The notes beneath the pieces are model-generated. The model did no database searches. It saw only the letters and a program-made list of their open reading frames with translations, and was not told where the DNA came from. A DNA stretch of 64,000 nucleotides from Populus alba. Its lineage: Eukaryota; Streptophyta; Magnoliopsida; Malpighiales; Salicaceae. The position numbers and the translations under genes were made by a program. Location of the stretch: NCBI RefSeq assembly GCF_005239225.2, contig NC_133295.1, positions 3,472,001-3,536,000 of the forward strand, read 5' to 3'. Positions 24,701 to 36,800 of this stretch are shown here, piece by piece. Positions within the stretch are counted from its first letter, which is position 1, and each line of letters opens with the position of its first letter.

Positions 24701-26424
24701 ATCTACAAAAAAAATTTTGAATCAATTTTTAACCTGCATTGTACCGATACAAAATAAATGTTCATTGACTCAATTATTTTGAATTTTTTTATCGTTCATG
24801 ACAGTCTTAACATAAAACATCTATATTCGATCAAGCGGTATAGATCGAGCATCTTTAACGTATACGTAACGCATCCACTATTTTTTAACACAACAATAAT
24901 TGTAATGTACACGATTATCACCGCCAGGGTAATATCAAATTTTTTCAATTAATATATGAAGAATATAGAATATCTTTTCAATTGATAGCAGAAATTAGCC
25001 AACTTTTCAGAACAGTTGATGCAAAAACATTAGAATCCCTTTTTATATAATTAAGACCTGCACTATATAGGGCCTATATTCATATCCCTTGTATCCTATC
25101 ACAGTGTTTCTTTAGAGTAGTATGCATTCAGAGAACTTGGTTCTGATTTGAAATGCCATGCAATCCCGAATTGGTAGCAAGGTGTAAAACATTACTTATA
25201 TAAGAAGAGTCTTCAGCTACTTTCTTATAAGCCATGACTTTTTCTTTATGTTAATGCAGTATTTTCCATTTTCATATTACAACTTAATTATCCATGACTT
25301 GGCCAGAAATTAGATAAGCTTGTTATGTGAAAAAAAATGTTGCCGATTCTGCAGTATAAAAAGACCCAAAAACAGTAGGGAAATGCACTAGCAGACAAGA
25401 GCACATTGCGCATGTGTATAATCTTTCCAAAGAGGCTTCAGAACTGCCTACTCTCAATGACTCAACCCTAATATCAAAGCACTTTTGACCACTTGAACTG
25501 CACATTAACATGCACATGCATGAAAAAAAACTTAAGGATTTTCTCAAGTACATGCACAAGCAAGCTCAAAAACCATAAATGCACTTATTTAATTGACAAT
25601 GACAGCAGCCATAAAGAGAAGGGGCTGCTGTCAGTTGAAAAAAAAACCATAAATACACTTGTTTAATTGCAAGAGCAGCAGCCATACAATTGTTTACACC
25701 AACATTCTGCTAACAAAACATAAATGTAAAGCATTATTAACTAAAAAGCATCCATAAAATAAACAACCAACCTTCTAAAGTCAATGCACTTCACGTTGCA
25801 GTGTAAAAACAGCAACAAAACTTCCTGAAACAGCCCTCAATACACGTTGGAATGCTTGCAAATTTTGTGTCCAGCCAATGAAAATGCAAAGAAATTCTAA
25901 TGCATCTTAAATAGAAACACACACACCAACATATATTTACTGCTGCCAAACCCAGCAGCAAACATTTTTACCATCACCAACCATTCAAAGGTACCAACTC
26001 CCATTCAACCAACTTTCAAACAGTCATGCAAGGAACTATAGTGCAACCATTTAGCTGCCTTTCAACTCAACATACATTCAACCAATCAGCAGCCATTCAA
26101 CACATAAAACACAATGCAATCCATTACGTTACAATATAAAATTCAAGGCTGAAAAAAGCCAACTGAAAACAGAATTATCCAGCATTGAAATTAGACTATT
26201 AAACCTACAATAACAGCTTCTAAAAGGAACAACAATAGCTGTTAACAATTTCTCAAACATAACAAACAGCCGACAACTACAAATACATAAAAAGTGTTCA
26301 ACATATGATACGTTACAAGTTACGAAACCTGGGAAAAACAGCAAAGGCAGAACCGTTTGCATAACCCATTTTACAATTCTACAGCCGTAGCAACACCTCA
26401 TGAACCTCAAATTTGAGCTGCACT
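24701..26424. other. Harbinger interior between its two genes
   Basis: AT-rich sequence with only short open frames. It separates the transposase from the Myb-like gene; I see no further coding sequence. Confidence 0.5.
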
Positions 26425-27622
26425 TTAACCTGCGAAGAAACACATAAACATTGAAATTTTTTTGACACAAAACAGAATTTCATTGCTGCAACATACAACA
26501 TACATTAATGTAAGTTTTCCATGTATGAAATGTAAACTTACTTGAAGGTCGGTAGTTTGCCCTTCGATCGAACATTAATTTCAGCCACTGAAATTTTCGG
26601 TCCATATCACCAATTGTTGCCCACATTTCCCTCCTACTTCTAACCATAAAAAACTCAGTTGCAAAACAATACAACTCACTACCGAACACCACTTCCTCAA
26701 TGGAGTGAAACTCCTTCATCACCTCTTCTATGCTACAACCTTTTTTTATCTAAAACACTTGACGTGCATTCACTCTTGGTAGAAACACTATCCACTAACT
26801 TATCTAATCGAGTAAATAATTGAGATCCCCTTCCGGCACTCCTTTTTTTTTTCTCATTTTGTCTAGAACTTTGTTGCACACTTTTTCTTTTCCCACTACT
26901 ACCGGTGGGATTGCTTGTGCTATTGGCAAAAGTCACACCAGCCACCATATTCTCCACATCGGCAACGAAATTGGGAAGACTACCCTCCTCGGAATCTCCA
27001 CTACCTTCATGAAGATGAGGGTCATCATTCATTGCGTTAGTGTGCATTTGACCACCACCATCTTCATCAGAATTCAGACCCTGCGATGGAGCCCAAGCAT
27101 ACTGACCGGTTGCAACAGTGTTTGTAAACATGATATCATATTTACAACACAAAGCTGGATCGATCCCAGCATGCCTAAACTTTCTTGCCCCGCGTATCTC
27201 CTACAACACGGGACAATGAATGAAAAAATGCATAAAAAATTATGTGAAAGCATGCAACCAAACAGTAAAGAACAGCTGTAAAAATACAGAAAAAAACAGA
27301 CCTGGTTCTTAGCTTTCCACCATTCATCAGGAGCTGCAATTGTTCCAAGTTCAGCACTCCATCCTACTCCTGTTTCGGAAATCAACTTTTTCCATATTCT
27401 CCAATCTTTTTTAATTCCATCCCACTTATTCTTTAATTGTGCTTTCGTTAATGCATGGCCAATTTGATTCTTAAAGCTATTCATAACAAACTTCCACCCA
27501 GCTTTGTCGAAATGGGTGTTGGGTCGCATACCTTGCTCAATTGCTTTAATACATATGTCACAAAAAGCATGCAACATCTCTCTAGTCCAACAAGCCTTAT
27601 CTTGTGATTGAGAATCATCCAT
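26425..27622 (-). pseudogene. Harbinger Myb/SANT-like DNA-binding protein (frameshifted)
   Basis: Second gene of the transposon. Exon 1, 27622-27302 (107 codons, ATG GAT GAT), carries a trihelix Myb/SANT-like domain: WTREMLHAFCDICIKAIEQG, then LTKAQLKNKWDGIKKDW, as in L10-interacting MYB-like proteins. Exon 2, 27200-26542, has an acidic Ser-rich linker and basic KRKSVQQ and NEKKKRS patches, then the conserved C-terminal block VFGSELYCFATEFFMVRSRR, with a short last exon to a TAA at 26427-26425. In Pong/Harbinger elements this protein binds the ends and helps bring the transposase into the nucleus. A7 at 26741-26747 shifts the frame: reading continues to a premature stop at 26733, while the conserved tail continues in another frame. 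Six A would be in frame. Confidence 0.82.
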
Positions 27623-29236
27623 GTTCTCGTTTTTGCCTAATTTGTGTACATATAAGAGGGTGAGATTAGTCTACAATTGATCCCTACATCCCTAATTATG
27701 TGAAACCTTGTCATCCAAAATGACAGATTTTGGACATGAGAGTCATGTATGAAATCTAAATAAAATGTTAATGACAAAATTACCACAGCTCGTATGATAT
27801 GCATGAGCTATAAAAAGAAAATACATCATTTTGATTAAACTAAAAGAAATGGGAACAAAAACAGGGTTGCCTTCATCCTGAAAGTTGCAGCCTCTTTTAC
27901 TAACAAATTGAACTGTTTTTCACCACCAGTTCAGACACCATCAATACAAAGTGTAAATTCCTCTAATAAAAAAGGCATTTCCTTTAAAAGTGAGGATAAA
28001 AATAAATCGTAAGTAGCTATGACTTAAAGAGACCAAAAGTAGAAGGGACAAGCAAAAGAGACAGGTTTCTGTGGAGCAATAAACCAAAAATTTCCTTCCT
28101 ATTGTATTTTGGATTCTGACTTGATAGTAAGAGCATTATTCAGTACAGAACTACAATAATTGTATCAAAGTTGAAGATGATTACTTCTAAATTGTACATG
28201 TACTTGACATATTAATAATAATAAAAAAAAAACACTCAAACTCATGAAATTAATGTATTTGTGGAGATAGTGCAAATGAATTGTAACCATAAAGCATACC
28301 TCCAAATTCTTAATGCTGGATGCAGAGGAAGTATAATTGAACTAGTTGTGCTTTACAATAAGATATCATAATCTACACACTTTTTAGGTCATGCCAAGTG
28401 AAAACTATGTTGAACACAAATAATCATTCTAGTAATGCTAATTGCAGAGAACACACAAGATAATACTTGAAATCTATGTGTATGATCCATAGAAGCATAG
28501 CATTGAGGCAGGCACTCAGGGACTGCAACTGCCAGTAAGAGCACTTGGTTGCATAAAAAATAGAATTGAATTTCAGCTTCAAAACAAATTCAATTCGGAA
28601 GGAAATCTAACTAACAACAGATAAGACTGTATCTCAATTGTGTTTGGTGACAAGAAAACAAAAAAATAGTGATAAGAGATTCAATAAATAGTCAACTCGG
28701 TTTTTAGTCTAAAACTACAGCAAAAGAGACTATAAATCCTAAATAATGGAATCTAAAATAGTAAGTTGGCTAAATTAAAAAATATATATATATACTGAAT
28801 TTGAGCCAAACTAAACTTAATCCATGAATTTATTTTTTTAATTTGAGTACCTAAAACTATTTTTTGTTAAAAAAATAGATCCTTATGTTAATTTTGACAA
28901 TATATATTAGTTTAGGAACATGACACATTTCGTAAACACAAGTAATTTGAAAAAAAAACAAACAAAAACCTGGAGAAAAATAAAGTAATGCATGACAGAA
29001 GAGATTAAAATTGAATTTTAGCAGAGACAATGAAGATAATGACCGGGTAGCTCCATTTAAAAAAAAAACCCACATCAAAACCAACAGGATATCAAATGTA
29101 TTTGTGCTTATGTATGCATAAAAGTGTAAGCAAATATTCACATGTCAAATTTTAACACAACGCAGAACCACAATCACATGCAAAATTTCCAATGAGACAG
29201 ATACAGTAATTGTTGAACCAATACAGAGCAACTAAC
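27623..29236. other. Harbinger interior upstream of the Myb-like gene
   Basis: Non-coding as far as I can see: AT-rich, with isolated splice-like motifs (for example a CATCCAG...GAG|GTATGC pattern on the minus strand near 28290-28320) that might be further captured exons. Nothing can be assigned. Confidence 0.4.
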
Positions 29237-29609
29237 CTGGTAATTTCGTGTGCAACCGAGAATGAGCTTCGTAAGATGCTTCTGCTTCAGCTTTCCAGGA
29301 AGATAATATTTCGATGATCTCGTTGGTTCTGCAAATAAAAGTCACAGGAAGAGATAATTTTTGTTAGGGAAAACAGTTAGTTTAAGATGATACAAAATGA
29401 TCTAAAAATTTTTTTAGGTCAAGTGGGAATAAAATTACCTGGGTCAGTGCATGTCTTCTTCAAACGCGAGATGAGTTCCTCACGACAGCAGATCGGTGGC
29501 AGATGGGCTTGATTTACAGTCGGCTAACAACAAATTCGGTGTCTTTGTTAGAGAATGGACGACGCATCACAATCAATCAAACAAAAGCAGGATTAAGTGA
29601 TGTCTAACC
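29237..29609 (-). pseudogene. Putative captured gene exons inside the Harbinger element
   Basis: Three exon-like blocks on the minus strand have consensus splice sites and a shared frame: the end of one block at 29609 (VVNK before GTTAGA), 29523-29439 (PTVNQAHLPPICCREELISR, then LKKTCTDP, before GTAATT) and 29328-29237 (EPTRSSKYYLPGKLKQKHLT, then KLILGCTRNYQ, before GTTAGT). The last two total 177 bases and stay open for 59 codons across the intron. The protein does not resemble transposon products, and I do not recognise it. It could be a transduplicated piece of a host gene, or a 5' leader that is open by chance (a 59-codon open stretch is not rare). Confidence 0.45.
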
Positions 29610-30101
29610 TTGTTTACAACAGCAGTAAACTGTCTCTCTCCCTCGCAGCCAAGAGAGATGATGAGGAAGAAGCCCAACTCTCTCCTTGTCTCTCTGTCTC
29701 TGTTTTACCTTTTGTCTTGAGAACGAGTGTGTGGGTGTGTTTTGTGGGTGTGTTTTGTGGCGAGGAGGAGAACTAATTTTTTGAGAAGAGGATAGCTGTG
29801 GATCGGGAGCTCAGGGACGAATATTGCAGAAGAGGGGAGACGATGGTGTGTAGTTGAGGGCAGATAGGGTGGAATTTAATTTTTTGGTGTGAAATTAATT
29901 TTTTGGTAAAGTTTGCTGCGTTTTCTGAACAGCAGCAACGGTAAAAAGCATGTGAGACATGCTTTTGTTTACCCTGCGTTTGAAACTCAATTTCTGTGGG
30001 CCCCATGGAATTATAAAACGGTGGTTACAGTTGAACCAAACAGGTTGCATCAACCAAACGCTGGAAACGTGGACGCTTCCACGTTACCAAACGGGTTCTA
30101 A

Positions 30102-32188
30102 GACAGACATGAGATAAATATAAACCACACAAATCTGGATTTGTTGCTTGTGATCTCTAGCGAGGCCAAAGAAAAGCTCCCATGGCAAACTTCCTTTTCT
30201 GCTCAACATTTCCAACCAAGGAAGTCCATATTCTGTGAGTAAACTTATTTTTTAAGTTGATTATTACTAGTGTAGTACTGGCCCATTTTTAATGTCAGGA
30301 TAATTCTATAAAAAATAATTAAAATAATAGAAATAAATGATTTAAAAAATATATAAAAAAATTAAAATTAAGACGAAAATAATTAAAGCCTTTTAAAAAC
30401 ACGTCTCCGAGTGGAATTTCAAACACGCTATTTATTGGCCGAGAAAGCAGATGAATGATCATGCAGTCAGACGTGCTACTATGCTAGATTGGTAAGCTAT
30501 TTGGTAAATCATGTGATCAGGTGCGGTAGGGTGTATAAATACCCCCTACCATCTACCAAACAGAGGATGACTCTTAGCCATTATTCACCCATTCATTTTT
30601 TTACCCTCTCTATTTTTCTGTCATTTGTTAACTGACTTAAATATTGAAGGGTACTTTAACGACACAGAAGATTTGTTTTGGGGAAGAATAATCGGGCCTG
30701 AATACTCTAGTTAAGCCCAAATAGCAGCCCAACATTCTAGTCTTGCCCGTGAAAAGCCTGGATTATAAGAAGTTTATGCAGCTCTATCAATAAATAACTA
30801 GCCCTTGCTGGAAAATAGTTTCTTTTTAAAAAGTGAATTTCAAGGAAAATAAATTCTGAAAAAGTATTTTTTAATGTTTGGTAGTGCAATAAAAAATAAG
30901 TTAGAAAACATTTTCCAATGTTTGGTTACGTTATGGAAAATGAACTAGAAAATAACTTATTAATATTTTATTTTTCTCAAAATTATTAAAATAATGAGAA
31001 ACAAATCTTACAAATTAAAAATTTAAATGAGAATGAAATTGAAAAAAAATATATAATTTCATAAATTATCTCAAATAAAATAATTAATAATCAAAATAAT
31101 AGAGATCAAATCTAAAAAATTAAAAAAAAATGAAAGATGAAGAAATTAAAATAATAATAATTAATATTTCATAAATTATTTCAAATAAAATAAGTAACAA
31201 TAAAAAGAATGAGAACTAAATTTGATAGATAAAAAATTTCAATAAAAAAATGATAAGAAAAAAGCAAATAACAATTATAAAAATAAGGACCAAAGTTAAT
31301 ATAAAAATAAAATTTTAAGAGATGAAATTGAAAAATAAATATTCAAAACAAAATATATATAGAAATTAAAAGTTTGAGGATCAAATTTGATATAATCAAC
31401 AAATAATGAAATTTCTAAAATTTTCACAACTTCCGGAAAGTGTTTTTCGCCTAAATTTTTCAGGAAAACACTTTCTTGAAAACCAAGCCAAATTTTCCTT
31501 TTATTGGACAGTGTTTTTCGTTGACCAACTTTTCTAATGGCAAACAAACATAAAAAAGTTTGGAAAGTGATTTCCCGGAAACCACTTTCCGGAAAACAAA
31601 CACAGTTAAAGGAAAACACTTTTCTGAAAACCAAGCCAAATTTTTCTTTGACTGAAATATTTTCCGTTGACCAACTTTTTCAATAGTAAACAAATACAAA
31701 AAAATTTAAAAAGATAATTTCTTAAAAATTATTTTCTGAAAAACAAACGTGGCCAGAGAAAAAAGTAATCTAACCCTGTAAGAATTATTAAAGATTTAGC
31801 ACTCACTGAAACTTTATTGGTCAACGAAGCTAGCAAATTAAACCCTCTCTTTGTGCTCCCAAACATATCCAACTAAACCCTAAATGCTCCTTGACTCAGC
31901 TAGCTTGCCTAATTGTCCTGCAGTTTTATACTGATCACATAAGATTTTCTAAGTTAATTATTTATCACAACTAAAAAATTAAAGTTAGAAGATATAATTT
32001 ATATTATTTTTAATTATAAAAATTTTAGATTTGAAATTTACACAAGTTATCTTATGTTTAATTTTATCAAATAAAATAAAAATAGTAAAATTCAATTGAT
32101 TAATAATATTCCAATATTATATATATAAAAAAAATCTAAGAATGGAAAGCATTTATTTATTCATTTGAAGCGACAACATTTGGCTTTT
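30102..32188. other. Intergenic stretch between the Harbinger element and the second GH18 gene
   Basis: AT-rich. Near 30240 it holds a copy of sequence found downstream of the first chitinase. MITE-like sequence with GGAAAACAC motifs runs from about 30800, including a 148-bp imperfect tandem duplication at 31463-31752. No gene. Confidence 0.5.
31463..31752. repeat. 148-bp imperfect tandem duplication
   Basis: Unit one, 31463-31610, and unit two, 31611 to about 31752, share GGAAAACACTTT, GAAAACCAAGCCAAATTTT and CGTTGACCAACTTTT in the same order. The units lie at the end of an AT-rich MITE-like segment. Confidence 0.7.
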
Positions 32189-32194
32189 GGTCAA
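32189..32194 (-). promoter_or_regulatory. W-box in the promoter of the second GH18 gene
   Basis: GGTCAA on the plus strand is TTGACC on the minus strand, the core bound by WRKY factors. It lies about 130 bases upstream of the TATA box. WRKY control of chitinase genes is common; here it is inferred from a single site. Confidence 0.35.
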
Positions 32195-32321
32195 CCTCCT
32201 TGGAAGTTCCACTGAAGTCAGCAAACTCGGCTTGGTGACCTCGCTCTAGTTTAATGTATACAGCTAGCCACTGTTGCTTTCCTTGGGTCCAATTTTTCGT
32301 TGTGGAGGCCATCCAAGACGC

Positions 32322-32328
32322 TATATAA
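32322..32328 (+). promoter_or_regulatory. TATA box of the second GH18 gene
   Basis: TATATAA, 64 bases upstream of the ATG at 32386. This matches the spacing seen at the first chitinase. Confidence 0.6.
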
Positions 32329-32352
32329 TTGTCAATCCCTTGCCCGTTATAG

Positions 32353-33297
<945 letters not shown>

Positions 33298-33355
33298 AAC
33301 ATTGAATTGGTCCTACTCTGCTAGCTCTAATAACAAATGTGGACGCAATTCCATT

Positions 33356-33361
33356 AATAAA
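33356..33361 (+). terminator. Polyadenylation signal of the second GH18 gene
   Basis: AATAAA 59 bases after the stop. The convergent pyruvate kinase gene ends at 33849, so about 0.5 kb separates the two 3' ends. That gap (33298-33848) shows no other gene. Confidence 0.45.
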
Positions 33362-33848
33362 AGTAAATGAGATGTTTGTTTCGCTTAGAATAGTCTACAG
33401 ATAGCAAATACATGTCTCCACTAATGTTGACTTTCTTTGCAACTCTTTCTAGTACTAATGGGTAAAACTATTCTGGCCTCAATCACATTTCTCATCTGCC
33501 ACATATGAACAAATACATTGCTCTTGATTTTGCCCAACCAATGTTCGAGTCAAGTTTCACAGCACGTAAAATTCCTAAATTATTTGCATTCAAGAGTAAA
33601 TTTAATTTCCGACTTGATACAATATATGATAGACTACAATACCAAAGAAAGCTTTTCATTCAACAAACACTAGTTTCGAACCATCATACAAGACATGCTG
33701 GGAACTTAAAGAAAAAGAGTACAGAGAAATCCAGTCAAGAACATGGAATTATGCAATAAAGGCCTAGATAACATGCAAAAAAACTCAAACTAGACGAATT
33801 GTCCTCGTATGTGGGACTAATAATCAGTTTCGCAATCTATCTTGGTGT

Positions 33849-36800
33849 CTATACTTTGCGGACCTGAATATTATGGGTAGATTGGAACCGCCAGATTGGT
33901 TGTCTTCCACTTTGAACAAGTGCGACCTCTTCTCCTTCCTTTACCATCCCTTGATTCTGCATGATAAAACCAGAAACAAGTCATCCTCCGACCTTTTTGC
34001 ATGCAGCAAGTACATAACAACCCAGGTACAATGAAAGATAGTTTTGAAACGAGAAGGAATCACCTAACTGTATGTTTAAAAGTGGCTATCTAGACAGACA
34101 TTTTTGGGATCATATTAATGCAAGGAATTAAATCCTCTCATGCAGCAGACTTGGGTAGACTATTATCTCACAGATACAATTGTTTTAAGCGTGTTCTAAA
34201 TGTTATATATGATAATTGATAATGATGAGAATCGTCCATTATCCAAATTGAACACTCAATACTCAGTGCATATCCCAAGATTTATAACCAGTCCAATTAT
34301 ACCTTCATGCCATTCAAAGCTCGTTTTAGTTTAGCTCCAAATTGGACAGGGACTGACAAAACATGGATAAACTGCTATCCAATTTTACAATAGATGAATC
34401 ATATAGGAGCTTACCTTGAGCACTGACAAGGCATTTGCAAAGGTTTCTTCAGCATCATCTGAAAACTGCATGTATATGGGACACACTCCTTGATACAAAG
34501 CCAGTCTCTGTTGTATCCTCTTCCTGCATGGCCATTGAAGTATTGTAATTAGTCAAACTCTCAATTCAAATACCTTTTAGCGGCAATCTTCTACCATTAC
34601 ATGAGCTGCCATTAGAAATATATATACTTTTCACTTGAAACAGTTACTCTCTTCCCTCGGATTCTTACACATAGTATCATTTATTCAGTAAGTACTAAAA
34701 GCTAACAGTAAAATTACCCAGGACAAAAGTCATAACAAATGACCGATAACAGAAGTAAATTTTAGGAACATGAAGAACTTACTCATTTGTGAATGCAAAA
34801 ACAGTTCCTGTAGGTCGATAATGGCTCAGTAATATAGACATGAAGCCAGTTCTTGTGAAGACAACAATTGAGGTTCCAAGAGTGTTTGACATCATGGTTG
34901 CATGGTATGCAAACATCTCACTCGTATGGTTCTGCAGAAAATAAGAAATTCCCACTTAGTACTCACAGCAATTAAATTGAATACGAGAAACATCAATGAA
35001 GGAAGATAAACAGACTCGTGTTAGGCACCTTGAATGCTTGACCAAGATTAGAAGGCATTTCACCACCAGCTATGGTTGCTTCAGTTCGCAAGGAGACTGT
35101 GTGCATAACTTTAACAGCTTTCAGTGGGAATCTGCAAGGATACAAAATCACTTCACTGGAACATCTTAATGGACAATTATACTTCAAGCTTTCACACTGT
35201 TAAAACCTACTTACTTTCCGTGTGCAGTTTCTCCAGAAAGCATGACTGCATCAGCACCCTCACGAACAGCAATGGCAATGTCTGATACCTCTGCTCTGGT
35301 AGGAGTTGGATGAACAATCATGCTTTCCAGCATATTCGTTGCTACAATAACAGCTTTTCCCATGCTCCGGCACAGCCTGATTATCTCTTCCTACAAATTC
35401 AAAATAGAAACTCATCAACTTCATGTCCAAACTGGATGCAGTTGCTACCAATGATGATTTCATGTCTCATTGGTCATCAATCTTATCCCAGAGACAAATC
35501 AACCTGCAGCAGGGGAACCTCCTCAATAGGGAGCTCAGCACCAAGATCTCCTCTTGCAACCATAGCCTGATAAAAAAGAAAAAAGAAAAAAAAAGACCAT
35601 ATAATCCATTAGTACGTAAATTATTCACAATAAAGGCTAGAGGTATCAGCATTGATCTGAAAATTTTTCTTGTGAAATCAACTATGATTAGAGAATGTCA
35701 GATTCATCCAAATTAAAAAATAAATTGATACGTAAAAATAAAACTAAAAAATCAAAGCTCATACAATTTACAGTACAAAAGGAAGAAAAAAAAAGGCAGC
35801 AAATCAACAAGGAAACAAAGCAGTCAGTGGCAATAGCAGGAAAAAAAAAACATCTTTTCATTTCAAGATCAATATTCAAAAAATATGCTCCACTTAATAA
35901 AATTTACAAGCAATAAGGATAACCAAATCCAATTAACTACATCTTAATATTACATAAACTATCAGCAACTCAAAGATGGACATAATGATTCAGATGATTA
36001 CCCCATCAGATGCTGTGATTATCGAATGCAAATTTGGTATAGAATCTGCACTTTCAATTTTTACAATCACATGTATATCTGCACCACAACCTGCCAGAAG
36101 ACGGAAAAAATTATCGTCCAAGTTAACTAAGCTAGATTATCATACAATGTTAAAAAAAAAAAATGATGAACATATTAATATTGATATTACTTTGTAGATA
36201 ATTCTTCAATTCATGAACCACTTGTGCATCTTTAACAAAGGAAACAGCATAGAAGTCAACTTTGTTCTCCACTCCGAATTTTATATCATCCCAATCCTTG
36301 TCTGCAGCAAAGACCATGTAAGCAACCATGTCCATTTGTGAAATCAACACCCACACAAATGAAAACAAAATAAAATAAAAGGGAAATAAAAAGGAGATAT
36401 TGAATATTAAATAATGTAAATGGTGATTTAAGGTCAAACCAGTGATGGAAGGCAATGTCGCGCTTTTTCCTCGAACATTTAGATGACGCCTGGACTTAAG
36501 CTCTCCTCCATCAACAACTTCACATTTCACTGAATCCTCTGTTTTGGACTTCACCAGAAGTGACATCATACCACCTAAAACATAGGTCAAGGATCAGCAA
36601 ACATATAATTGATAGCAAAATATATTTCCTGTTCAAAAACCCTGAAAGCTTCAACTATGAGTTTGCATGAAATGTAAAAGCAAGCCTGCCTAAAGAAAAT
36701 TTCTACTCATCCTGGACATATTGATGTTCATGTCTCTTTATGGTTGTTAAGACTTTTATATTAGCAGGAAAAAAAAAGGTTCAAAGTGAAAAGGAAGTTT

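Larger units (their letters stand above)
22829..30098 (-). mobile_element. 7.3 kb PIF/Harbinger (Pong-like) DNA transposon
   Basis: TAA at 22826-22828 and at 30099-30101 bracket the element; a 3-bp TAA/TTA duplication is the hallmark of the superfamily. The ends are GGGAGTGTTTG on the left and (read inward from the right) GAACCCGTTTG, so the terminal repeats are only partly matched. Subterminal repeats are visible on the left (TGTGGTTGCGGTTG twice) and on the right (GTTTGGT repeats, and a palindrome GGAAACGTGGACGCTTCC). Inside, both on the minus strand, are a Myb/SANT-like gene (27622-26425) and a DDE transposase gene (24700-23127), the standard two-gene content. Each has a single-base frameshift, so the copy is probably non-autonomous. 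Exon-like sequence at 29237-29609 may be a captured host gene. Confidence 0.85.
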
